The translations under genes and the position numbers were made by a program. 8,955 bases of DNA from Alphaproteobacteria bacterium (GTDB lineage Bacteria; Pseudomonadota; Alphaproteobacteria; Acetobacterales; Acetobacteraceae): positions 1 to 8,955 of the forward strand of contig JAMFRY010000039.1 in assembly GCA_026225015.1 (NCBI GenBank), read 5' to 3'. The notes under the pieces are model-generated. The model did no database searches and was not told the DNA's origin. It worked only from the letters and a program-made list of their open reading frames with translations. How positions within the stretch are numbered: the first letter of the stretch is position 1; each line of letters opens with the position of its first letter. Below, one piece after another: positions 1-5,411 of this stretch.

Positions 1-164
1 TGATGCGTGACATGCGGAATCACCGCCCAGTTGCGCGCCAGCGTGGCGCTGACGTATTTTTGCAGCTTCGGCAGCGGGCGGGATTCGGTTTCGCCGAAGG
101 CGGCAAAATCAAGCTCCGGCCAAAGCGGGAAATCGGCCCCGAAAGGACGCGCTTCTGAAGCCAT
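1..164 (-). CDS. 2-oxoacid dehydrogenase E2 acyltransferase catalytic domain, N-terminal part (cut by left edge)
   Basis: Only the first 54 codons are in the window; the gene continues leftward. The segment DFAAFGETESRPLPKLQ (residues 19-35) followed by ARNWAVIPHVTH (43-54) is the typical entry into the catalytic (CoA-dependent acyltransferase) domain of lipoamide acyltransferases, where 'F(G/S)xxExRPLxxxQ' and 'NWxxIPHVTxxD' are conserved. In the family this trimer-forming domain moves an acyl group from lipoyl-lysine to CoA in pyruvate, acetoin or branched-chain 2-oxoacid dehydrogenase complexes. The protein starts almost directly at the catalytic domain, with neither a lipoyl nor a peripheral-subunit-binding domain in front. 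The lipoyl domain is a separate gene ending two bases upstream, so the two are surely co-transcribed and probably translationally coupled. The E1 and E3 partners would lie to the left. Which 2-oxoacid is used cannot be told. Confidence 0.85.
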   Translation of the reverse strand, partial: MASEARPFGADFPLWPELDFAAFGETESRPLPKLQKYVSATLARNWAVIPHVTH

Positions 165-166
165 GG

Positions 167-397
167 TTATTCGATCTCGGCCACGACATCGCCAACCTGG
201 TAGAGCGTGCCGGGCTGGCCGATGATTTTCAAAACGCCGGCGGCCGGGGATTCTACCTCTTCCGTGGCCTTTTCGGTTTCCAGCGCATAAATCGGCTGGC
301 CCTCTGTAACAGTAGCGCCATCAGCCACGAGCCATTCGGCAAGGGTGCCTTCGGTCATGGAAAAACCGATCTTCGGCAGCAGGACAGGTGTGGGCAT
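167..397 (-). CDS. Stand-alone lipoyl (biotinyl/lipoyl-attachment) domain protein of a 2-oxoacid dehydrogenase complex
   Basis: The 76-residue protein consists of a single lipoyl domain. It opens with MPTPVLLPKIGFSMTEGTLA, the usual 'xxMPKLGxxMxEGxIxxW' entry. The attachment turn is ALETEKATEEVESP (residues 38-51), with the predicted lipoylated lysine at K43, and the domain closes with the 'GxVVAEIE' strand. In most E2 proteins this domain is fused to the acyltransferase core; here it is a complete small gene of its own, and its swinging arm would have to serve the core in trans. The start is supported by a strong GGAGAAG ribosome-binding site in the 398-420 leader. The stop TAA at 169-167 is two bases before the start of the E2 core gene. 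It is the first gene of a leftward operon. A glycine-cleavage H protein or biotin carrier is less likely because of the neighbouring E2 core and the EKA turn. Confidence 0.9.
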   Translation of the reverse strand: MPTPVLLPKIGFSMTEGTLAEWLVADGATVTEGQPIYALETEKATEEVESPAAGVLKIIGQPGTLYQVGDVVAEIE

Positions 398-500
398 AGG
401 CTCTACTTCTCCAGGGTTTAATCGCGCCCATGTCTTACTTAGAAACCCACTATTTCAGCAAGGGGAGGTACGGTAAGATCGCCGCCAAGGGAGGGTAGTT
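398..500. promoter_or_regulatory. Divergent intergenic region between the lipoyl/E2 operon and the MDR oxidoreductase
   Basis: These 103 bases must carry the promoters for both the leftward lipoyl/E2 genes and the rightward oxidoreductase. A GGGTTT (414-419) and AAACCC (443-448) inverted repeat could be a regulator half-site pair. A strong AGGGAGGG ribosome-binding site lies around 488-495 for the gene at 501, and GGAGAAG serves the lipoyl gene on the other strand. I could not identify convincing -35/-10 pairs on either strand. Confidence 0.4.
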
Positions 501-1424
501 ATGCGCGCCATCGAATTTGCGGCCTTCGGGCCGCCGGAAGTGCTGCAATTGGTGGAGGTGCGCAAGCCGGTAGCGGGGCCTGGGATGGTCTTGCTGCGAG
601 TGCAGGCGGCTGGCATTAATCCCGCGGATTTCAAATGGCGGAACGGCTGGGTCAATGCTTCGGTGCCGGACTTGCCGGTGCGGCTGCCGCAGATACCGGG
701 CTACGACATCGCCGGCACGGTGGAAGTTTTGGGGGAAGGGGTTGCCGGGATCACATTGGGCGCGCGGATGGTGGCGATGCTTGATCACGTCGAAAAAGGT
801 GGCTACGCCGAATTCGTGGTGGTGCCGGCGGAACACGCCGTGCCGATCCCAGAATCGATGGATTTCGCAACCGCCGCCGCCCTGCCCTGCGCCGGGTTGA
901 CCGGCCTGCAGTTGATCGAGGAATGCATCCGGCCCGCCGCCGGAGAAACCGTATTGATCACCGGCGCGGTGGGGGCAGTGGGAAGGTTTGCGGTGTTCGC
1001 GGCGATCGGACTTGGTGTGCGCGTGGTGGCGGCGGTGCGAAGATCACAGATTGCCGAGGCGAAAGCGCTTGGCGCGTCGGACGTCATCGTGCTGGGCGAG
1101 GAAGATTGGGAAGGTGCGCCATTCGATCACCTCGCCGATACGGTCGGCGGCCCGGAAGTTGCGCGGCTATGCCGGCATGTGAAACCGGGCGGCTTGATCC
1201 GAACCGTGGCGACCACACCAATCGACGGCCAGGATTTGCCGAGCCAGCCGGTTTTCGTGGCGGTTCATAATGATCCGGCGCGTCTTCTTGAACTTGCCCG
1301 CGACGTCGCTTCGGGCAAGCTGGCGCTGCCCGTCGCCAGGCGGTTGCCGCTGGAACAAGCCACGCTGGCGCATCGGCTGCTCGAAGCCGGCGGGGTTGGG
1401 GGCAAGCTCATTCTTGAGCCGTGA
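501..1424 (+). CDS. Zinc-independent MDR-family NAD(P)H:quinone-oxidoreductase-like protein
   Basis: This 307-residue protein is of the medium-chain dehydrogenase/reductase superfamily, quinone oxidoreductase (QOR) branch. Visible landmarks are the N-terminal MRAIEFAAFGPPEVLQLVEV strand pair, the 'VQAAGINPADFKWRNG' segment (35-49) typical of QOR-like enzymes, 'PGYDIAGTVEVLGEGV' (66-81), and the nucleotide-binding turn VLITGAVGAVGRFAVFAA (151-168). The C-terminal 'AHRLLEAGGVGGKLILEP' is the standard end of the family. The cysteines that bind zinc in alcohol dehydrogenases are absent, so a reductase acting on quinones, enones or similar acceptors with NADPH is expected. The nucleotide loop reads GAVGAVG where GAxGGVG is more usual, a mild deviation. 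It is cytosolic. The start is fixed by the purine-rich site a few bases upstream. It is transcribed alone, divergent from the lipoyl/E2 operon; the physiological substrate is unknown. Confidence 0.88.
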   Translation: MRAIEFAAFGPPEVLQLVEVRKPVAGPGMVLLRVQAAGINPADFKWRNGWVNASVPDLPVRLPQIPGYDIAGTVEVLGEGVAGITLGARMVAMLDHVEKGGYAEFVVVPAEHAVPIPESMDFATAAALPCAGLTGLQLIEECIRPAAGETVLITGAVGAVGRFAVFAAIGLGVRVVAAVRRSQIAEAKALGASDVIVLGEEDWEGAPFDHLADTVGGPEVARLCRHVKPGGLIRTVATTPIDGQDLPSQPVFVAVHNDPARLLELARDVASGKLALPVARRLPLEQATLAHRLLEAGGVGGKLILEP

Positions 1425-1454
1425 TGCCTCCGGCGGCCGCGATGGAAAACTTAC

Positions 1455-1471
1455 AAAAAGTACGACTTTTT
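1455..1471. promoter_or_regulatory. Perfect AT-rich palindrome upstream of parD, candidate operator
   Basis: AAAAAGT (1455-1461) and ACTTTTT (1465-1471) form a perfect 7-bp inverted repeat around a 3-base centre, 24 bases before the antitoxin start. Ribbon-helix-helix antitoxins of the ParD type usually repress their own promoter by binding inverted repeats in this position, so an autoregulatory operator is the likeliest reading. A weak -10-like ACTAAT lies just downstream (1475-1480). A weak terminator for the preceding oxidoreductase gene is the alternative. Confidence 0.45.
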
Positions 1472-1494
1472 ACTACTAATGGTATCCGAGGTAT

Positions 1495-1773
1495 ATGATG
1501 GCAAATGTTGAGAAAATTAGTATTGCGCTGCCCCCAGACATGGCGCGACTGGTTCGCGCGGCTGTTGAATCGGGAGAATACGCGGCCACTAGTGACGTAG
1601 TCCGAGAAGCACTCCGGGACTGGAAACTCAAGCGGCGCGTGGCCGTGCTAGAATTAGACGAATTGCGGCTACTGGTTCGGGAAGGCATGGAAAGCGGTCC
1701 CTCCATTCCGGCAGATAGCGTGTTTGAACGCCTGAAAGACAAATACAGCGCCACGGCGCGGAAGCGAGAATAA
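1495..1773 (+). CDS. parD: ParD-like type II antitoxin (ribbon-helix-helix)
   Basis: The 92-residue protein starts with the ribbon strand EKISIALPPDM (6-16). Helices containing 'LVRAAVESGEYAATSDVVREALRDW' (19-43) follow, the standard ParD/CopG-type RHH fold with the 'GxYxxxSEVVREALR' signature. The C-terminal half (about 50-92) is charged and helical, as expected for the toxin-wrapping tail. As a family, ParD dimers bind their own operator and neutralise ParE. Two ATGs are adjacent (1495 and 1498). GAGG at 1488-1491 lies 3 bases before the first and 6 before the second, so translation may begin at 1498. The stop TAA (1771-1773) overlaps the expected toxin start region. A palindrome just upstream fits autorepression. 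Confidence 0.88.
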   Translation: MMANVEKISIALPPDMARLVRAAVESGEYAATSDVVREALRDWKLKRRVAVLELDELRLLVREGMESGPSIPADSVFERLKDKYSATARKRE

Positions 1774-2063
1774 AAATTGAGTTCTCGCCAAAAGCACAAA
1801 TGGACCTTGAAGACATCGCCGACTATATCGCGCGTGATATCCCTGCTCGCGCGGTGACCTTTCTGGATGAACTGCGCGCAACCTGCTTTAAGATCGCGGG
1901 ACACCCCGAAGCGTACGCGGTGCAGCCCGAACTTGGCCCAGCCATTCGCCGCGCCGTGCATCGCCGATACTTGATCTTTTATTCGACCCTGCCAAGCGTG
2001 GTCCGTATCGAGCGCATACTGTACGGCGCTCGGGATATAGAAGGAATCAATTTCGACGCTTGA
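1770..2063 (+). CDS. parE: ParE/RelE-superfamily toxin with a degenerate start codon
   Basis: The frame encodes a ParE-type toxin. IKIEFSPKAQMDLEDIADYI near the N-terminus matches the family pattern 'xKxxFSPxAxxDLxxIxxYI', and RRAVHRRYLIFYSTLP plus VVRIERILYGARDI form the usual C-terminal sheet and 'R.lhg.RD' end. ParE toxins poison DNA gyrase and are neutralised by ParD. The first in-frame ATG (1800) falls after the conserved first beta strand, and no ATG, GTG, TTG or CTG exists between the upstream in-frame stop (1725-1727) and 1800. The expected start, overlapping the parD stop, reads ATA at 1770-1772, with a well-placed GGAAG (1760-1764). A single G-to-A change would have turned an ATGA overlap into ATAA: parD still stops, but parE loses its start. 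Initiation at ATA (1770), ATT (1776) or a truncated form from 1800 are the options; the start given is the ancestral one by inference. Confidence 0.8.
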   Translation: MKIEFSPKAQMDLEDIADYIARDIPARAVTFLDELRATCFKIAGHPEAYAVQPELGPAIRRAVHRRYLIFYSTLPSVVRIERILYGARDIEGINFDA

Positions 2064-2074
2064 GCATTATGGCG

Positions 2075-2905
2075 TCACGCCACCTCTTCAAAACCCGCCA
2101 GCGAGGTGCGGCGCATCAGGCGGCCGGAAGCCTCATCATAGGGTATCACCCGGTGCAGCGCGCCGGTATTATCCCAAACCGCCAGATCGCCTTCCCTCCA
2201 TTGGTGGCGATAGGTGAAGCGCGGTTGCGCGGTCCATTCCAATAAACGGGCGAGCAGCGCGCGGCCGGCCGGTTTCGACATCCCGACGACATAATCGGCG
2301 GTATAGCCGATCAGCAGGGATTTGCGGCCGGATTTATGCGTCCAGACCAGCGGGTGCTCCTGCCTGAAGGCGGCTTTGACGGGATCGATGTCTTCCTCCT
2401 TCACCACCTCGCGCACCGCGGCCACCACGCTATGAACCACGCGCAGCCCCTTAAGCTCTTCCTGTTCATCCTCGGGCAATGCCTCATAGGCGGAATAGGT
2501 GCTGCAAAACTCTGTCTGCCCGCCTTTCGGCGCGGTGTGGCGGCAAGAGAGGATCGAGGCTTTGGGCGGCGGATTGGGCGAGGTAACGCCGTCCAGGTGC
2601 CAGAAGAAAGTCCCGTAAACATATTCGGGTTCGGCATTGAGCTTTTTGTCGAGCGTGATGTTGTACACATCATTGCCGGCCGAGCCGCCGGCTACGGTTT
2701 TGGTAAAGTTGATGCGCGAACCAAGCTTGTCGGTAAAGGCCAATTGTTCCTCATCGCTCAGATCGAGGCCGGGGAAGATCAGCGCGCCATGCCTTTCCAG
2801 TAGATCGAGATATTCCTGCGCATCGCCTTTATCTAAAATCTCCGGCCGGCCGGCATGGACGATGGCGCCGATGTCGGGCTTGATGATTTCTACGTTCAAG
2901 GCCAC
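2075..2905 (-). CDS. TauD/TfdA-family Fe(II)/2-oxoglutarate-dependent dioxygenase
   Basis: This protein of about 276 residues carries the facial triad of the TauD/TfdA family: H103-x-D105 in 'FFWHLDGVTS' and H251 in 'NTGALHRVIPYD'. An arginine about 14 residues later (R265/R266, 'RLMRRTSLAG') would bind the 2-oxoglutarate carboxylate. Family members hydroxylate a substrate with O2 and 2-oxoglutarate, giving succinate and CO2, often to cleave C-S, C-O or C-N bonds (taurine, 2,4-D, alkyl sulfates). The substrate here is not readable. I choose the GTG at 2905 because AGGGGA sits six bases before it and the protein then begins MALNVEIIKPDIGAIV, as in relatives; ATGs at 2920 and 2992 lack good binding sites. 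A TetR regulator is encoded 125 bases upstream on the same strand. The gene converges on parE with an 11-base gap. Confidence 0.88.
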   Translation of the reverse strand: MALNVEIIKPDIGAIVHAGRPEILDKGDAQEYLDLLERHGALIFPGLDLSDEEQLAFTDKLGSRINFTKTVAGGSAGNDVYNITLDKKLNAEPEYVYGTFFWHLDGVTSPNPPPKASILSCRHTAPKGGQTEFCSTYSAYEALPEDEQEELKGLRVVHSVVAAVREVVKEEDIDPVKAAFRQEHPLVWTHKSGRKSLLIGYTADYVVGMSKPAGRALLARLLEWTAQPRFTYRHQWREGDLAVWDNTGALHRVIPYDEASGRLMRRTSLAGFEEVA

Positions 2906-3004
2906 GGTAATTCCCCTCATGCTCGTTGTTCTAAATTGGCATTGCGGTCCCAAGCTGGCGGGTTCGCCTCGCCGCAAACATTGGGCGCGCAAATGCTGAA
3001 CGCT

Positions 3005-3034
3005 TTATTAGCAGAGCTGAAGGGCGGCAGTCAA
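3005..3034 (-). promoter_or_regulatory. Possible promoter for the TauD-like gene
   Basis: On the minus strand a -35-like TTGACT (3034-3029, overlapping the TetR stop codon) and an AT-rich TAATAA (3010-3005) are separated by 18 bases, about 100 bases before the dioxygenase start. The -35 matches consensus well and the -10 only poorly. It would allow expression of the dioxygenase apart from the TetR gene. Confidence 0.28.
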
Positions 3035-3669
3035 CCTGGTTCGCTCAATACGCGGGCGTCGGATTCGGATGGCGCCGGCACGGTTTCGCCCAGACGGTCC
3101 AGCATTGCCTCCACGATGGCCAGCGCTTCGCTATGCCCTTCGGTCAGGCCCAAAGCGGATTCGGTGACAATGGCGCGGGCCAGAGCGACGGCGATCATCA
3201 CGATCCCGGCCCCCGACTTTTCGAAACCGGAGCCTTCAAAACCCTGGCGCTCGGCCAGCAGCCGGGTGACGGCCTCGATCTGCATGGCGCGGAATTGCTG
3301 GGCGAAACGGACGATTTCTGTGCGGATGGCTTCGCGGTGGCTGGCCATGGAACTCAGCTCGCTGGACATGACGGCGCCGGATGGATCGCTGTTCAACGCC
3401 CACAGGCCGCGCAGCGGATTGGGCGATGCCATTATTTCGTGGAAGCGGGCCACGCGGCGCTCATTCACCCGCCGCACCAGCGCCAGGATCAGGTCATCCA
3501 TCGTGCGGTAGTAATAATAGAGCAGCTGGGTTTTAAGCCCGGCCCGGCTCGCGACCTGGCGGGCGGTGAGGCCAAGCAAGCCCTCATCGCGCAGCAGCGC
3601 CTCTGCCGCATCGATGAAGCGTCCGCGCATCAGCGAGCCTTCGACACCCATCCTACGCGGCTGCGTCAT
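3031..3669 (-). CDS. TetR/AcrR-family transcriptional regulator
   Basis: This 212-residue protein has the TetR layout. An N-terminal DNA-binding domain begins with 'MRGRFIDAAEALLRDEGLLGLTARQVASRAGL' (14-45), and the recognition helix region 'KTQLLYYYYRTMDDLILAL' (46-64) shows the hallmark tyrosines and phosphate-contacting region. The variable all-helical ligand and dimer domain fills about 80-205. Family members are usually repressors released by a small ligand. It is read toward the TauD-like dioxygenase gene 125 bases downstream, which makes that gene its most likely target, possibly alongside its own promoter in the 93 bases upstream. The ATG at 3669 is used because the alternative ATG a few bases upstream hits a stop at once; the ribosome-binding site (GGA in GGATTG) is weak. 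Confidence 0.88.
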   Translation of the reverse strand: MTQPRRMGVEGSLMRGRFIDAAEALLRDEGLLGLTARQVASRAGLKTQLLYYYYRTMDDLILALVRRVNERRVARFHEIMASPNPLRGLWALNSDPSGAVMSSELSSMASHREAIRTEIVRFAQQFRAMQIEAVTRLLAERQGFEGSGFEKSGAGIVMIAVALARAIVTESALGLTEGHSEALAIVEAMLDRLGETVPAPSESDARVLSEPG

Positions 3670-3762
3670 TTTTCAATCCATTGCTGTTCTATCCGGTAAA
3701 TTAGAGCAATGTGAGGTGAAGTCGAATCACGAGGCGAAAGGCTGGCGTTTTGCCAGGCCTGC
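3670..3762. promoter_or_regulatory. Intergenic region upstream of the TetR gene
   Basis: These 93 bases separate the stop of the glycosyltransferase gene from the start of the TetR gene, both on the minus strand. They hold a hairpin next to the glycosyltransferase stop, described separately, and must contain any TetR promoter. I see no strong palindromic operator and no convincing -35/-10 pair in the rest. Confidence 0.3.
3734..3760 (-). terminator. Probable Rho-independent terminator of the GT39-type gene
   Basis: On the minus strand, just after the glycosyltransferase stop, CTGGC (3756-3752) pairs with GCCAG (3746-3742) around a 5-base AAAAC loop. The stem extends by AGG/CCT across a one-base bulge. 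A short TTT follows. The stem and position are good and the U-tract is short, so termination is likely but perhaps leaky toward the TetR gene. Confidence 0.5.
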
Positions 3763-5280
3763 TTAGGGCGCCCGCAGCAGGTCCTTGCCCAGCAATACCG
3801 GAATCACCAGCAGCGTTGCCCCGTGATCCGTCACCGTCAGCGCCGGCGCGGCCTCGATGGTTTTGAAACAGGGTCGATATTCGGCCGAAATGGCGCTGAT
3901 ATCGCCCGGCATGGCCATGATCAATATGTCGCGGCCGAGCAGGCTCGAGGGCGGCGTCGAGATGCCGAATTGGTGCGGCTCACGGCCGAAAACGGTTACC
4001 GGCAACTGGCCGCGAAGCGCATAGCCGATCTTGCCGGCGTCGTACCAGCGCAAGGCGGCAATCGCCAAATGCGGGTTGCCGAGAGCGCCGCGCTCGGCCA
4101 GCTCTGCGCGCACCGAATCCCAGTCGATCGCCTGCAGCAACGGCGATTTTCCTGGAGGAAAAAACATGTTGATATCTGGGAAAACATCGAAGCCAAGCTC
4201 GGCGATCATCAGCCCAACTGCGGCGGCCAGCAATATGGCCGATGGTCGCGCAATGGCGCGCATCCAACGTGCGGCATTGCCCTGCAGACGCGCCGCCCAG
4301 TCACCCAGCAGCGGGAATAGCAGCAGATAGCCGGGCGCTGCCCAATGATAGAGAACCCGGGTTGAAGACCGGATACCGATGAGCGCAAACAGCAGCACGG
4401 GAAATATGCCCAGCATCGCCAGCAGCCAGCCGCGCCGCTCGGCCGGGCCGCGGCGCAAAGCCGCGATCCGCAATCCCACCAGCGGCAGCCAAAGCCAGGG
4501 CAACACGAACAACGCCTCGCCGCCCCAGATACTGAAAGGCGCCAGCAGATGCAGCCGCAAGCCGGCCGCCCGGCCGCCCTGGTAATGGAAGGACTGCCAG
4601 CCATGGGCAAAATTCCAGGCAATCACCGGCGAGAATAGTAGCGCCGCGAGAACCCCTGCCGCCCATGGCCAGAATCTCCGCAACTGGCGCCGCGAGATCG
4701 GCTCAGTCAGGAGGAAGAGCGCCGCGCCGGTCAAAATGAGGGCGGCGTTGTATTTGCTCAACAAGGCAAGCCCCGCGAACAGCCCCGCCGCTCCCCACCA
4801 GCCGGGCGCAGCCGCGGTATCTTGCCGCGCAATGCCGAGTGCCCGTGTCAGCGCATAGGCGCAGGCGAGCAGCATCGCGTCCAGCGGTCCATCCGGCAGA
4901 ACCCAGCAGCCAAAAGCGAGGGAAAAAACCGGCGAAATGCTGAATGCCACGACCGCCCAGAACCCCGCTTTTGCGCCATAAAGCCGGTCGGTCAGCGCAA
5001 AGAGCAGCAGCGACGTGATCGCCGACAACAAAATGAACGGCAGGCGAACCACGATGGGCGCAATGCTGCCGAACAGCGCGCGGCTGCCCAGCTCCAGCCA
5101 CCAGGAGGCCAGCGGATGGTCAAAATAAGAGGCGGCGAAGCGATTCGAGGCCGCCACCATATAGCTTTCATCAATACCAAGCCCGGTGCAGGCCCCCAGC
5201 GCCAGGCGGAATGCGGTAGCCAGCAGAACCACATAGAGCGCGGCCCGTTTCGGAGAAATATCTCGCAACCCGACATTCAT
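3763..5280 (-). CDS. GT39-type (ArnT/PMT-like) polytopic membrane glycosyltransferase
   Basis: This 505-residue protein is a GT-C-fold integral membrane glycosyltransferase. A first membrane helix (about 12-32) leads into a periplasmic loop with the catalytic-type acidic pair 'GIDESY' (35-40, D37/E38). 'SYFDHPLASWW' (51-61) follows, then 'WVLPDGPLDAMLLA' (126-139); these are the typical motifs of dolichyl-phosphate-mannose mannosyltransferase and ArnT relatives. Around ten hydrophobic spans follow, with a C-terminal soluble portion from about residue 355. Such enzymes move a sugar from a polyprenyl-phosphate carrier to lipid A, proteins or glycans on the periplasmic side; the acceptor here is unknown. 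The ATG at 5280 has no clear ribosome-binding site, but no in-frame alternative nearby looks better. It has no glycan-synthesis neighbours, and it diverges from the ligase/nitrilase operon. Confidence 0.85.
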   Translation of the reverse strand: MNVGLRDISPKRAALYVVLLATAFRLALGACTGLGIDESYMVAASNRFAASYFDHPLASWWLELGSRALFGSIAPIVVRLPFILLSAITSLLLFALTDRLYGAKAGFWAVVAFSISPVFSLAFGCWVLPDGPLDAMLLACAYALTRALGIARQDTAAAPGWWGAAGLFAGLALLSKYNAALILTGAALFLLTEPISRRQLRRFWPWAAGVLAALLFSPVIAWNFAHGWQSFHYQGGRAAGLRLHLLAPFSIWGGEALFVLPWLWLPLVGLRIAALRRGPAERRGWLLAMLGIFPVLLFALIGIRSSTRVLYHWAAPGYLLLFPLLGDWAARLQGNAARWMRAIARPSAILLAAAVGLMIAELGFDVFPDINMFFPPGKSPLLQAIDWDSVRAELAERGALGNPHLAIAALRWYDAGKIGYALRGQLPVTVFGREPHQFGISTPPSSLLGRDILIMAMPGDISAISAEYRPCFKTIEAAPALTVTDHGATLLVIPVLLGKDLLRAP

Positions 5281-5411
5281 GGCGGCTGCATGGCGCGCCC
5301 ATGACCACGGGTCAATTGCCTCGGAAAATTGTCTTCTGCGAAAAACATTATCTTGTACGAAAAATTCTTCGCGTCTAGCTTGGAGCGTCAGCCATCAAGG
5401 AGTCTCAGCGC
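5281..5411. promoter_or_regulatory. Divergent control region of the ligase/nitrilase operon, with three A-rich repeats
   Basis: This 131-base region lies between divergent genes. It contains three related A-rich elements spaced 17-19 bases apart: CGGAAAATT (from 5322), CGAAAAACATT (from 5339) and CGAAAAATT (from 5358). Each is followed within a few bases by CTT. The third lies inside a near-palindrome, CGAAAAATTCTTCG (5358-5371, six of seven pairs). Spacing of roughly two helical turns suggests a set of binding sites, perhaps for the XRE-cupin regulator of the same operon. A strong AAGGAG (5397-5402) nine bases before 5412 is the ribosome-binding site of the ligase. No clear sigma-70 promoter could be assigned. 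Confidence 0.45.

Noticed and set aside
1425..1450. GC-rich CCGGCGGCCG run after the oxidoreductase stop as a terminator
   Set aside because: No stem with a usable loop forms and no U-tract follows.
2064..2082. Small GGCGTCACGCC inverted repeat between the convergent parE and dioxygenase genes as a bidirectional terminator
   Set aside because: The loop is too small to fold, it overlaps the dioxygenase stop codon, and there is no U-tract on either side.
2336..2803. Plus-strand open frame (155 codons) opposite the dioxygenase
   Set aside because: It is antisense to the conserved HxD and surrounding motifs of the dioxygenase and has no features of its own.
2906..2992. Longer start for the dioxygenase at 2992 or 2920
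   Set aside because: The extra N-terminal residues do not resemble the family, neither ATG has a good ribosome-binding site, and AGGGGA sits six bases before the GTG at 2905.
3133..3699. Plus-strand open frame (188 codons) opposite the TetR gene
   Set aside because: The minus strand encodes a complete TetR protein with an obvious HTH; the plus-strand product shows no domain or ribosome-binding site.
3708..3733. GTGA...TCAC half-sites upstream of the TetR gene as its operator
   Set aside because: Only four bases match in each arm and the inner positions do not pair, which is not better than chance.
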